Positions 19,501-28,128 of a stretch of DNA of 64,000 nt are shown here, one piece after another. The notes under the pieces are model-generated. The model was given only the letters and a program-made list of their open reading frames with translations. It ran no database searches and was not told the origin of the DNA. Source of the stretch: Streptococcus sp. LYSM12 (GTDB lineage: Bacteria > Bacillota > Bacilli > Lactobacillales > Streptococcaceae); contig NZ_SPOZ01000008.1 of NCBI RefSeq assembly GCF_004569635.1, positions 20,374 through 84,373 on the forward strand, in the 5' to 3' direction. Each line of letters opens with the position of its first letter. The first letter of the stretch is position 1. Position numbers and translations under genes: made by a program.

Positions 19501-21366
19501 TTATTCAATATGAATGGAAAAATCGTCTGTCTTGTATTTATCCATATTTAAAACTCTTACATATTCATCCAACTTTCTAACCGCATTTTCGTATTCTTCG
19601 ATTTTATTGTCTAGCTGATTCTGTATCATTTCAATCTCAGATTCAATCTGTCCAATTGTTACATTCTGCGATAAATTCATCTTGGAACATTCATACTTAG
19701 CTAATTGCTTGGTATCTTGATTATCACTTTGTAGGTTAACAACTACTTCTGCCATCTTGTTTAAGGTGGTGTTTTTGTCTTGAAGATTTGTCAATTCAAT
19801 ATCTAGCTGTGCGATGTCTCCAACCAATTCATCTTTTAATTCTAGAAAGGATTTATTTTGAATGTTTAATGTCATCAATAAATTGATTTCTTCAATTTTT
19901 TGTTGAAGACTGACCAGACTTATTCGTCTCTTATAAGGTAAAGACTTATTGTCAAACGTTAGTTGGCGAATCAAGTCCCTTCCTTTCATAAATCGATTCA
20001 TTTCTGAGTCCTCTTTATGATAAATGAAATAAGAAGATGTTTCTCGAATAAACACCTGATACTGCTTCTTATTTTCTTGTTCTAAGATATTAAGTTGATG
20101 ATTTGGAATGAAGATTAGTCCTTCTTGTCCAATACCCATCCAAACTTTAACAAATAGACCATCTAGCACAATTTTTTCAATTTGCTCCTCCGTGATCTCA
20201 ACTTCAAACTCATGTACAGCATCTCTCTTAGTTTTATACGTTTCATAAGCTTCGGTTATTTCTTCTACAGTCAATATTTCTGAAAGCTGTTGTGTCTCAA
20301 ACTTTTCAAATTCTATTTTTACTTCATTATTATGAAGCACTTCAAACACATCATGTTCCTTGAAATAACTATCAAAATACGTAGTATCATAAAGATTTTT
20401 CTTTCTTAATGACTTATTTGGTATGGAAATGCAGCTTTTTCCATCAGAAAGAACAAAATCTATCGTTTTTTTCTTGCTCTTCAATTCTAATCCCAGTAAC
20501 CGAGCTTTCTCAACTAAATCATCAAATGAGTTGGATCTTAGCAATAAAAATTCTAAAATCAGTTCAATCTTTTTCTTGGCAAAGTAACGTTGAAAATATT
20601 CTTTTGAATAGGGTTCTCTCTTATTCAGCTTATCTCCTTGGATGACTTGCTTCATATTTCTATCTGTCATAAAAAATCGGCTATGTTTCCTTGAGAAATC
20701 TATTTTGACATTTAGTTGCTCAGCTTTTTGCATAAAATCATTGAAATCAATTGAATGTTCCATGAGAAAAAATAACCGCTGCTTCAATTCGTATTTGTGA
20801 TTAGAACGTCGATAGACCTCATAATCTCTATGAGAATAACGTTTAGGTGGAATGATTTTAGCACCCGCTACTTTAGAAATTCTATCCGAAATCATTTGTA
20901 AATTTCTTTCAAGAGCGTAGTCCCACTTCAACTTTTTTTGAGATTGGCTATTGATTGAGTTGATAATAATGTGATTATGACAATGGTCCTGATCAACATG
21001 AGTGGCAACAATGAATTTATATTGACCACCTATCAACTCTTTTATCGTTTCATAGCCAATACGATTGATTTCCTCTGGGCTTAATTTATCTTCAGGTGAG
21101 AAAGACTGAATAATATGATGAGCATGTATTTTCTGTTGCTTTTTCTCTTGTCTATCAAACCGTGAGTCGTAGAGTTGGTCATTTGAAAGAAAATTATTTT
21201 GATACATCTTCACCAGTTCCACATAGTCAGGAAAATCAAGATAATTACTCATCCCAAAATCTGAAATCAATGATAAATTCCTGGTTTTCTTAGGATCAAG
21301 AATATACTTAATCAATTGACGGCGGTATTTTTTCCCATGAACAGCATAATGCTTAGTGATGACCAT
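19501..21366 (-). CDS. MobP-type relaxase of the ICE
   Basis: Nicks the transfer origin and pilots the DNA strand in conjugation. The 621-aa product has the histidine motifs KIHAHHIIQSFSPED (H81-H84) and THVDQDHCHNHIIIN (H123, H128, H130, H132), the metal-binding HxH set of relaxases. The N-terminal basic region probably contains the catalytic tyrosine (several near 7-22). The C-terminal half is acidic and coiled-coil-like. It overlaps the MobC-like gene by 14 bases and ends at a terminator. Homologues are the SAG1250-type relaxases of ICESa2603 relatives. Confidence 0.88.
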   Translation of the reverse strand: MVITKHYAVHGKKYRRQLIKYILDPKKTRNLSLISDFGMSNYLDFPDYVELVKMYQNNFLSNDQLYDSRFDRQEKKQQKIHAHHIIQSFSPEDKLSPEEINRIGYETIKELIGGQYKFIVATHVDQDHCHNHIIINSINSQSQKKLKWDYALERNLQMISDRISKVAGAKIIPPKRYSHRDYEVYRRSNHKYELKQRLFFLMEHSIDFNDFMQKAEQLNVKIDFSRKHSRFFMTDRNMKQVIQGDKLNKREPYSKEYFQRYFAKKKIELILEFLLLRSNSFDDLVEKARLLGLELKSKKKTIDFVLSDGKSCISIPNKSLRKKNLYDTTYFDSYFKEHDVFEVLHNNEVKIEFEKFETQQLSEILTVEEITEAYETYKTKRDAVHEFEVEITEEQIEKIVLDGLFVKVWMGIGQEGLIFIPNHQLNILEQENKKQYQVFIRETSSYFIYHKEDSEMNRFMKGRDLIRQLTFDNKSLPYKRRISLVSLQQKIEEINLLMTLNIQNKSFLELKDELVGDIAQLDIELTNLQDKNTTLNKMAEVVVNLQSDNQDTKQLAKYECSKMNLSQNVTIGQIESEIEMIQNQLDNKIEEYENAVRKLDEYVRVLNMDKYKTDDFSIHIE

Positions 21367-21718
21367 AAAATTCTCTCAATCGCTGACACTTTATGTCAAA
21401 ATCTTGTTGTAACTGTGTTTCTAACTCTGCTATACCGAGCTGCAATTCTTTGACTTGTTGAAGACTAAGTAGGTGGCTTTGATTTACCGAACGTGCAATC
21501 TGGTTTATATTATTTCCAATCCTACGAATTTCAAAAATCAGGTCTTGAAAACCTCTTGTATCGATTGTGATAAAATTCATACGAGGATTGAGTAAGGTTT
21601 TTCTGGCATAATGCGAAAAGTTTGGACACTGACTCTGAGCAAGATTTTTATTGAGGATAATTAATTCTTGATCACTCAAATACACCTTTTTCACATTGGT
21701 TCGATAACGATTTTCCAT
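21353..21718 (-). CDS. MobC-like relaxosome accessory protein
   Basis: 121-aa basic protein, MENRYRTNVKKVYLSDQE, then FSHYARKTLL and RIGNNINQIARSVNQ; the last is the hallmark of MobC/ribbon-helix-helix accessory proteins that help the relaxase at oriT. It overlaps the relaxase start and follows a related 120-aa protein after 6 bases, so translation is coupled. Confidence 0.82.
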   Translation of the reverse strand: MENRYRTNVKKVYLSDQELIILNKNLAQSQCPNFSHYARKTLLNPRMNFITIDTRGFQDLIFEIRRIGNNINQIARSVNQSHLLSLQQVKELQLGIAELETQLQQDFDIKCQRLREFYGHH

Positions 21719-21724
21719 AATAAC

Positions 21725-22087
21725 TTACCCCATGTACTTGTCTTTGAATGAATAGCTTAATGGAATAGTTACCTCAATTTCCTTCATCAAGTCTTTGATA
21801 CAAGTCAGGATGATTTCAAGATGTTCCATAGTAACTGATTGAGACAACTTTGCCAGAACAAGTATTTCATGTACATCCCGGTAAATCTGTTCTACTTTTT
21901 GGTGCTGTAAATATTTTATCCATTCTTCAAGCTGCTGAGATGGTTGGTGGTCTATTTTCAATAATTTACCTCTAGCAAAAGGGGAAAATTGTTCATATCC
22001 CTCCTGTTCCATAAAATTTTGTATCTGTTGATACTCTTCTATTGAGAAATTGACTTCCTTACGTATCTCTCTAACTAGATTTCCCAT
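21725..22087 (-). CDS. Second mobilization accessory protein
   Basis: 120 aa, MGNLVREIRKEVNFSIEEYQ, then FSPFARGKLLKID. It follows the layout of the MobC-like neighbour (short basic start, FxxFARxxLL, helical C-terminal half) and is probably a diverged relaxosome protein. It is the first gene of the mobilization operon, directly downstream of the palindrome-rich region taken as oriT. Exact function unknown. Confidence 0.65.
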   Translation of the reverse strand: MGNLVREIRKEVNFSIEEYQQIQNFMEQEGYEQFSPFARGKLLKIDHQPSQQLEEWIKYLQHQKVEQIYRDVHEILVLAKLSQSVTMEHLEIILTCIKDLMKEIEVTIPLSYSFKDKYMG

Positions 22088-22139
22088 CCTGTATCCTCCT
22101 CATTCTTTAATATCGGTATATCCCCGCCCTCGTATTAGA

Positions 22140-22310
22140 CACGGCACTGCATAATATCTTCCTTTCAGGTCTTTGCGAGCTCAGATATTGTGTCCACAAT
22201 ATCCCAAAAATCATATCGCCAGCTGACCAAAACCTTCCAGTTTTGACAGCCAACGATAAGATAACTTGGTGGCTCCGCCCCCAAACCCCCAGTGAAAAAT
22301 CAAGGATTGA
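22140..22310. other. Candidate origin of transfer (oriT) region
   Basis: The gene-free stretch 22088-22409, upstream of the relaxosome genes, holds a perfect palindromic repeat GATATTGTG tc CACAATATC (22184-22203). It also holds the repeat CAAAAC cttcca GTTTTG and a C-rich segment GGTGGCTCCGCCCCC. Inverted repeats beside mobilization genes suggest oriT, but no nic site can be assigned by eye. Confidence 0.5.
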
Positions 22311-22409
22311 TTTTCTTAGGAATGGTATTAGGATAACAGGGATGATTTGGAAAAGGTATCACAAAATTGATATAATACTTTTATAGGAATATTTTCAAAG
22401 AGGTGCATT

Positions 22410-22817
22410 ATGTCCAAATCATCTAAACAAATTGAAGAAGATGCTGTCGATTATTTAAAAATGGCGTTAAAAAAATCAAAACATATTAACAGAGAAATTT
22501 CTGAGGGAGATAAATAACCAATCTGGGATGGTCACATATACTTTTACAAAAATATAGAAAGACGAAATATTGATTTTTTGGAGCGAATTCCTGTTCAGTT
22601 TAAAGGTTGTGATGATTATTATAACGAAAATGTTGGATACCCTCTAAGCAGGATTAATTTGGAGCATTATCTAACTGAAGGTGGTGTGCTCTACTTTGTA
22701 GTGTACTCGAAAGACGTTAGTCCTACTGTCACTTATGCTTCACTAACACCAAAAGTCATTAAGAACGTATTGCCAGCTAGTGACAAGAAAAAAAGAATTA
22801 AGAAAAAAGAAGATATC
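22410..22817 (+). pseudogene. Decayed ICE gene (DUF4365-like), nonsense mutation and 3' truncation
   Basis: AGAGGTG and ATG at 22410 begin MSKSSKQIEEDAVDYLKMAL..., which hits TAA at 22515-22517. The same frame continues without further stops as PIWDGHIYFYK...RRNIDFLERIPVQFKG...SRINLEHYL to about 22817, where it joins an IS3-family fragment. The WDGHIY and IPVQFKG blocks resemble proteins of the DUF4365 type seen on mobile elements; this is recognition from memory, not a search. One substitution (probably GAA to TAA) and the truncation make it non-functional. An intact form would be larger. Confidence 0.65.
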
Positions 22818-23274
22818 TTTCTCCTGTTCTGGATGGCTATAATAGCGAAATTATTGATTTTACCTTATCCCGCTCTCCAAACCTCATACAAGTCAAGACC
22901 ATGCTTGAGAAGGTCTTCCCTGAGGAAACTTACCCAAATACCATTCTCCATAGTGACCAAGGTTGGCAATACCAACATGAAGTCTATCACCGCTTTCTTG
23001 CAAGTAAAGGCATACATCCTTCCATGTCTCGCAAAGGGACCAGCACGGATAATGGTATGATGGAATCCTTCTTTGGTGTCTTGAAGAAAGAGATGTTTTA
23101 TGGCTTTGAGAAGACTTTCAAGTCTCTGGATCAACTGGAGCAAGCTATCACCGAGTATATTTTTTACTACAACAATAAATGCATTAAAGAAAAACTAAAA
23201 GGACTTAGTCCTGTTCAGTATAGAATTAAATCCTTTCAATAATATTTTTTGTCTAACTTTTTGGGGTCAGTACA
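22818..23274 (+). mobile_element. IS3-family insertion sequence remnant (transposase C-terminus and right end)
   Basis: From 22820 one frame reads SPVLDGYNSEIIDFTLSRSP, then ILHSDQGWQYQH, MSRKGTSTDNGMMESFFGVL and YNNKCIKEKLKGLSPVQYR, stopping at 23242. This is the last third of an IS150-type orfB with the DDE catalytic residues in HSDQG and the final Glu (MESFFG). The right end GTCTAACTTTTTGGGGTCAGTACA (23251-23274) is preserved. The left end and orfA are gone. A matching end sequence stands alone at 31716. Confidence 0.85.
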
Positions 23275-23367
23275 ATGACTCATAAATATTTTTTTGCAAG
23301 TTCAAATACTCCATGAGATTAATAACTTTATTATTTTAGCCAACTTTACTAATCGTATAAACATTCT

Positions 23368-23406
23368 CCAAATTTCTCAACATCAATTGAGAAATTTGGC
23401 TTTTTC
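23368..23406 (+). terminator. Strong hairpin terminator
   Basis: CCAAATTTCTCA...TTGAGAAATTTGG followed by CTTTTT. It lies in the stretch 23275-23516, between the IS3 remnant and cadA, where I see no gene on the plus strand that it would serve. Confidence 0.7.
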
Positions 23407-23516
23407 CGTTGCTCAGTTAAAGCGTCCTTTAGTTGTATATTTCCTGTTAATATCCCTTTTGAAGCATAACATTGTTTTCAATGATCGCATCCGATTGTTG
23501 ACACCCATTTTAGAAC

Positions 23517-25646
23517 CTATTCTTTGATTTTCAATAAGCGTAAACTGTTTAATGTTACAAGTAAAGTTGCTCCCATATCAGCAAATATCGCTATCCAAAG
23601 TGTTAACCAACCGGGCATGACCAAAAGTAATGCCACTAATTTAATCGCCAAAGAGAAGGTAATGTTTTGCTTGATGATTGCTAAAGCCTTACGGCTTAAT
23701 TTTATTGTATATGGCAATTTACTCAAATCATCAGACATTAAGGCGATGTCAGCCGTTTCTAAAGCTGTATCAGTTCCAGCACCACCCATTGCTACACCAA
23801 CGGTAGATGCCGCAAGGGCTGGAGCATCATTCACGCCATCTCCGACCATCCCCACACTTTGATGTTTTTCTCGAAGTTCTTTAATAAAATTAAGCTTATC
23901 TTCTGGAAGTAAGTCAGCTTTAATATCCGAAACACCAACTTGTTTTCCGATGGCTGTTGCCGTTCTTTGGTTATCGCCTGTTAGCATCACTGTTTCGATT
24001 CCCATATTGTTCAACTTGCCGATAACTTCTTTAGACGATTCCCTCATTTCATCGGCTACGGCAATAAACGAAAGAATTTCTTTTTCTGTTCCTAACACCA
24101 TCACCGTTTTACCTTGAGTTTGCATATCGGCAATTTTTTCTTTTTTATCGCTTGAAATGCTTCCGTGTAATTCCTCAAAAAGATTTTGACTTCCCACATA
24201 ATACATTTCATTATTTATTTTGGCTTTAACGCCTTTACCTGTAATGGATTGAAAATCCTCTACTGTTACTTCATTGAATTTTAATCCATTTTCTTCTGCT
24301 TTTCGCATAATCGCTGAAGCAAGAGGGTGCTGCGATCCTTTTTCAATGGCTGATGTTATGGTTATTAATTCATTTTCATTTCTACCATATGTCACAATGT
24401 CTGTTACAGCTGGAATCCCTTTGGTTAATGTTCCTGTTTTATCAAATGCTATCGCTTTTAAGTGTCCTGCTGCTTCTAAATGGATACCACCTTTAATTAA
24501 TACACCATTTTTCGCTGCATTTCCTATTGCTGTAACCACAGCAACTGGAGTTGAGACTACTAAGGCACAAGGACAACCAACCACTAATACAGCTAATCCT
24601 TGATAAATCCATTGGCTCCAGTCTCCGCCAAATAATGGTGGAACTACTGCAATTAAAAGAGCTAGTATGACAATAGCTGGTGTATAGTATTTTGCAAATT
24701 TATCGACAAACGCTTGAGAGGGGGCCCGTTCTGCTTGGGCTTCTTCTACCAAGTGAATGATTTTTGAAAGAGTAGTATCTTCAACTCGTTTTGTTACTTT
24801 AACCTCAAGTAACCCTTCTTCATTCAAGGTTCCTGCAAATACTTCATCATTTGTGATTTTCGTTACTGGAACACTTTCACCTGTAATCGCAGCCTGATTT
24901 AATGTCGATGTACCTTTAACCACTATTCCATCCATTGCTAACTTTTGACCGGGCTTAACTATCATGATGTCTCCAACTTGAATCTCATCAACATGAATCA
25001 TCATTTCTTCATTGCCTCGTCGAATTAACGCTTCTTTTGGGGCAATATCCATTAAAGATTCAATAGATTGACGTGCTTTATCCATTGAATAACGCTCTAA
25101 TGCTTCACTAATCGCAAATAGGATAACAACGGTTGCCCCTTCACCCCATTCACCAATAATTGCAGCTCCTATAATGGCAATAGTCATAAGCGTATTCATA
25201 TCGAAATTTAATCTTCTTAAATTTTTGAGACCTTTAATAAATAACGAATATCCACCGATTAAAATGGACGCTGCATAACCAATTGTCGGTAGAACATGCT
25301 CTTCACCATACTGCTCTCCTAAGAACCAGCTAACTACAAGTAAAAGAGCTGATATATATACCTTAATGTTTTCTTTCTGCTTCCAAAAAGGTTCTCCTCC
25401 TACCCTTTGTTCTTTTTCATCTCGAATTTTTAAATTTTCAAATGCTCCTGCTTTTTCTAATTCTTCAATGGTTGTCGTCCCTTTAACATAAACTTTAGAT
25501 GCTCCGAAATTTACTTTCGCATCCTGAACACCGGGAAGTTCTTTAACATTATTTTCAAAAATGGCTGCACAGTTAGTACAAGTAAATCCTTGAACACGAT
25601 AGGCTTTCATTTCTTTTTCAGACTGTTTTGCTTTCCCTCTAGACAT
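23517..25646 (-). CDS. cadA: Cadmium/zinc-exporting P-type ATPase
   Basis: Pumps Cd2+, Zn2+ or Pb2+ out of the cell. The 709-aa product has a heavy-metal-binding domain with C23-T-N-C26, eight expected membrane helices, the metal-site CPC (358-360), phosphorylation site D402 in [13 protein letters not shown] and [12 protein letters not shown]. All catalytic motifs are intact. It overlaps cadC by 8 bases and is transcribed with it from the cadC promoter. A second cadA at 39014 is clearly related, but the two differ throughout their length. Confidence 0.95.
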   Translation of the reverse strand: MSRGKAKQSEKEMKAYRVQGFTCTNCAAIFENNVKELPGVQDAKVNFGASKVYVKGTTTIEELEKAGAFENLKIRDEKEQRVGGEPFWKQKENIKVYISALLLVVSWFLGEQYGEEHVLPTIGYAASILIGGYSLFIKGLKNLRRLNFDMNTLMTIAIIGAAIIGEWGEGATVVILFAISEALERYSMDKARQSIESLMDIAPKEALIRRGNEEMMIHVDEIQVGDIMIVKPGQKLAMDGIVVKGTSTLNQAAITGESVPVTKITNDEVFAGTLNEEGLLEVKVTKRVEDTTLSKIIHLVEEAQAERAPSQAFVDKFAKYYTPAIVILALLIAVVPPLFGGDWSQWIYQGLAVLVVGCPCALVVSTPVAVVTAIGNAAKNGVLIKGGIHLEAAGHLKAIAFDKTGTLTKGIPAVTDIVTYGRNENELITITSAIEKGSQHPLASAIMRKAEENGLKFNEVTVEDFQSITGKGVKAKINNEMYYVGSQNLFEELHGSISSDKKEKIADMQTQGKTVMVLGTEKEILSFIAVADEMRESSKEVIGKLNNMGIETVMLTGDNQRTATAIGKQVGVSDIKADLLPEDKLNFIKELREKHQSVGMVGDGVNDAPALAASTVGVAMGGAGTDTALETADIALMSDDLSKLPYTIKLSRKALAIIKQNITFSLAIKLVALLLVMPGWLTLWIAIFADMGATLLVTLNSLRLLKIKE

Positions 25647-26006
25647 TGATCTTCACCTCTTTCTTATGTGCCAATGCAATCATCATAATTTGTCTGATAT
25701 ACTCATCATCTAAGGAATAAAATGCAAGTTTTCCCTCTTTTCGAAACTTAACAATCCCTTGCTTATGGAGCGTTCGCAGGTGATGAGAGGTATTTGCAAC
25801 CGTAACACCTATAATATTTGCAATATCACACACACACAGTTCGTCATCTTGACACAATGCATAGGTAATTTTTGCTCTATTTTTATCTGCAATAGCTTTT
25901 AACATTTGGGCAACACTAGAAATATCTACTGTCTGTAAATTACCTTGTATTCGATTGACCTTTTCTTCGTCATAACAATAAATTTCACAAGTATTTTTTT
26001 AATCAT
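25639..26006 (-). pseudogene. cadC: Cadmium repressor CadC, frameshifted in a poly-A run near the start
   Basis: ArsR/SmtB-family repressor that leaves its operator on binding Cd. An 88-aa frame starts at 25905 (MLKAIADKNRAK..., metal box ELCVCDIANII). Upstream, with GAGGTGAGAAT before an ATG at 26006, a second frame reads MIKK then, one base later, NTCEIYCYDEEKVNR and on to DISSVAQ, exactly where the 88-aa frame begins. Restoring one A in the seven-A run (25994-26000) gives a 122-aa protein, the usual CadC length, with Cys7 and Cys11 that join the CVC cysteines in the metal site. As written, CadC would lack half of its sensor site. Sequencing error is possible. Confidence 0.85.
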
Positions 26007-26023
26007 ATTCTCACCTCAATATC

Positions 26024-26074
26024 ATTCAAGTATTTGTTTGAATATAGTATAACCCTTTTCATTAATTAATTCAA
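26024..26074 (-). promoter_or_regulatory. cadC-cadA promoter and cad operator
   Basis: On the minus strand TTGAAT (26069-26074), 17 bases and TATACT (26046-26051). Just downstream ATTCAAACAAATACTTGAAT (26024-26043) is the inverted repeat expected of a CadC operator. The related cadC at 38665 has the same design. Confidence 0.8.
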
Positions 26075-26208
26075 GTGTTTTTTTGAATGAATAAAAAAAT
26101 TCATAAAAAAAGACTTGGAGTACCCAATTCTAATAACAAAATAACCAAACTGCATAAGACTTTAAGTACATAACATTATTAGTATTGAACTTGTTGAGGA
26201 GGTGCTTT

Positions 26209-26508
26209 ATGAATCAGCTTGAGTTTCAGCGTAATCACCTGCAAATGGACTATTACAGCGAGAGCTACCAAGATTTTGAACGTGACTTCTACCGCTACTC
26301 CAACATGAATATTCCATTGATCTTCCTGACCGATGATATCCTCAAAACAATGGCGACTTCACGTAAGAATTACTTTGTCCTGAATAAGGAAAAGTCCAAA
26401 GATAACCGCGATCACTTCTTCATATTTGAAGTAAGAACCTTAGAAGAGAATCCACTAATCTATCATTATACATATAAGAAAACAACTACATACTTAACAC
26501 AAAAATAG
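26209..26508 (+). CDS. Conserved ICE protein, DUF5960-like
   Basis: 99-aa protein of unknown function. The frame opens at 26185 but AGGAGGTGCTTT sets the start at 26209: MNQLEFQRNHLQMDYYSES. The blocks IPLIFLTDDILKTMA and NKEKSKDNRDHFFIFEV recur, slightly changed, in a truncated copy at 50176-50381. In related ICEs this gene type stands beside the conjugation-module genes found here after 50.4 kb, so it was probably separated from them by cargo insertion. The DUF name is from memory. Confidence 0.7.
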   Translation: MNQLEFQRNHLQMDYYSESYQDFERDFYRYSNMNIPLIFLTDDILKTMATSRKNYFVLNKEKSKDNRDHFFIFEVRTLEENPLIYHYTYKKTTTYLTQK

Positions 26509-26537
26509 GAACTGTTCAATTGACTGTTCCTATTTTT
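26501..26537 (+). terminator. Terminator after the DUF5960-like gene
   Basis: AAAAATAGGAACTGTT and GACTGTTCCTATTTTT form a hairpin overlapping the stop codon, with a T run. Confidence 0.8.
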
Positions 26538-26561
26538 AATCTTCATAAAATCTAAGCTATT

Positions 26562-27350
26562 CTATTTTGAAAAATTTACCATCTTCGAATATTTTTCCAA
26601 AGGACCAGATGGTTTAAAACTAGGTCCCTGCCGACCAATTATTAATTTTCCTTCCCAGATTTCCTCAGGGATATTACTATCTGTTAGCTTAAACAAACTT
26701 TTTGAGTTTCCAAGTCGTTTAAAATATGCTCCAGAATAAATTGGCTCCTGATTACTGTCATTTGTGATAAAAGGGTCTTTATTCGAAATGTAAAAATCAA
26801 ACTCGTTACGATCTCTCCCAAAATAAAAGATTGGTATCTCAAGCATATTATCAATTTTTCTATTATGAATATACTCACATAGATTTAAGTAGCCACTTTC
26901 TACAGTTTTAATCAAACCGAGATCTAGTTTATCTTGCTCCGATATTCTATACCCTCCTAGTACTAGATAAAAAATTAACAATGCATGGTTTCTAGTTTCT
27001 TCAATTGTTGTCCAATCATTTAAATTATGCTTATGAAAATAGCCATTTCTTAATCCTACAAAAGTTGACAATGACTCAACAATATAATAATACGTTTCGT
27101 CATCAATACCATCAGCAAGTAAATCCATATTACGTGGATAGAATTTCTGACTGTTAAAATCTCCAAAAAAACTTGTAATAGATTTAAGATTTATATTTTT
27201 AACTTTTGAACTATCATTAAGGAGTTTGTCAGAGAGTGTATCTAACGGTTTAGCTCCTGCAAATATTTTACGGTTTACAGAATCCTTTTCTATGGTATGT
27301 AAAGAGATATAGGAAAATAGAAATTGTTCAATAGATTTAAAATACCCCAT
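26562..27350 (-). CDS. Orphan HEPN-like protein
   Basis: 262-aa protein without a name I can give. Residues 99-108 read GLRNGYFHKH; R101-N-x-x-x-H106 is the RNxxxH motif of HEPN domains, many of which are RNases in defence or toxin-antitoxin systems. The surrounding helices (about 85-145) fit a HEPN fold. The C-terminal part (about 150-262) is different, with FYFGRDRNEFDFYISN. Codon use is AT-rich compared with neighbours. It converges with the upstream DUF5960-like gene and diverges from a truncated membrane gene; no antitoxin-like partner is adjacent. HEPN is inferred from one motif. Confidence 0.55.
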   Translation of the reverse strand: MGYFKSIEQFLFSYISLHTIEKDSVNRKIFAGAKPLDTLSDKLLNDSSKVKNINLKSITSFFGDFNSQKFYPRNMDLLADGIDDETYYYIVESLSTFVGLRNGYFHKHNLNDWTTIEETRNHALLIFYLVLGGYRISEQDKLDLGLIKTVESGYLNLCEYIHNRKIDNMLEIPIFYFGRDRNEFDFYISNKDPFITNDSNQEPIYSGAYFKRLGNSKSLFKLTDSNIPEEIWEGKLIIGRQGPSFKPSGPLEKYSKMVNFSK

Positions 27351-27358
27351 GGCTATTG

Positions 27359-27955
27359 ATGTTAAATCAATATTTTCTGCATTTTGAAGAGAGTAAAATA
27401 GTTACTCCCTTATATGCTTTCGACATTGATTATCTGAATATTCCTAAATATGTCGGTCTATCAAAGGAGCAGATTCTGGAAAACTACCGCATCCTCCTGA
27501 CCTATTTGAATATCCCATGGTTTCTCGCATTGGATATGCCGGATTTCCCTAGTTCGGCTAGTGGGCTTTTCCACTTTTTCGAGGTCAAGAAGCTTTTTAT
27601 GCTGGACTACCTGATCTTGATCTTTTCTGGAATGGGCACGCTATGGTTTGTACGACATCTAAATAGGAGACGAGAATCTTGGCGGCTCCTACCCTACTTC
27701 CGCCAGGGAACCCTTATTCCCCTTGCTATCCTTTTGGCTCTCCTGGTTAGCTTCGACACGCTGTTTGTGCTTTTCCATAAAGTTTTCTTTAACAATGACG
27801 CCTGGCTCTTCAATGCCACTACTGATCCTATTATCTTAGCTTTACCTGCCGAGTTCTTTATGCACAGTTTCCTCTTGGCCTTTGGATTAATCGAAGTCTT
27901 CCTAATCCTGGGGTACTTCACTACTAAATATCGAATCTCTGCCCCAAGCCGTTGA
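27359..27955 (+). pseudogene. TIGR01906/DUF1461-type membrane protein, N-terminus lost
   Basis: The frame from about 27407 reads TPLYAFDIDYLNIPKYVGLSK, then three membrane helices (about LMLDYLILIFSGMGTLWFV, PLAILLALLVSFDTLFVLF and FFMHSFLLAFGLIEVFLILG). This family normally starts with a membrane helix just before the first of these blocks; here it is replaced by MLNQYFLHFEESKI, unrelated sequence joined at a probable recombination point. The 3' end is intact and followed by a terminator. It may not be expressed. The junction marks one edge of inserted cargo. Confidence 0.65.
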
Positions 27956-27980
27956 TTAAAAAGGTTATGGTTCATAAGAA

Positions 27981-28020
27981 AAACAGGGCTCTCCATCGAA
28001 AGCATGGGAGCCCTGTTTTT
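27981..28020 (+). terminator. Terminator after the DUF1461-type gene
   Basis: AAACAGGGCTCTCCAT and ATGGGAGCCCTGTTTTT form a near-perfect GC-rich stem with a T run. Confidence 0.9.
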
Positions 28021-28060
28021 ATCGAAAATTTATCGATCTATGATTTTCCTTATACAGCAT

Positions 28061-28113
28061 ACTGGCTGGTCTGACCCGATTCTGGAAGGGGGTCAAACCA
28101 GCCAGTGTTTTTT
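28061..28113. terminator. Hairpin downstream of copB
   Basis: ACTGGCTGGTCTGACCC pairs with GGGGTCAAACCAGCCAGT; the T run TTTTTT is on the plus strand. It stands between converging genes and may act mainly as a plus-strand terminator. Confidence 0.65.
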
Positions 28114-28128
28114 CGTTCCTGCTTCGTT

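Noticed and set aside
23294..23527. 77-codon frame before cadA on the plus strand
   Set aside because: It overlaps a terminator hairpin and the cadA 3' end, and has no ribosome site.
25639..26006. Programmed frameshift in cadC
   Set aside because: There is no slippery site with pausing structure, the shift would be needed within the first five codons, and CadC families are not known to use recoding.
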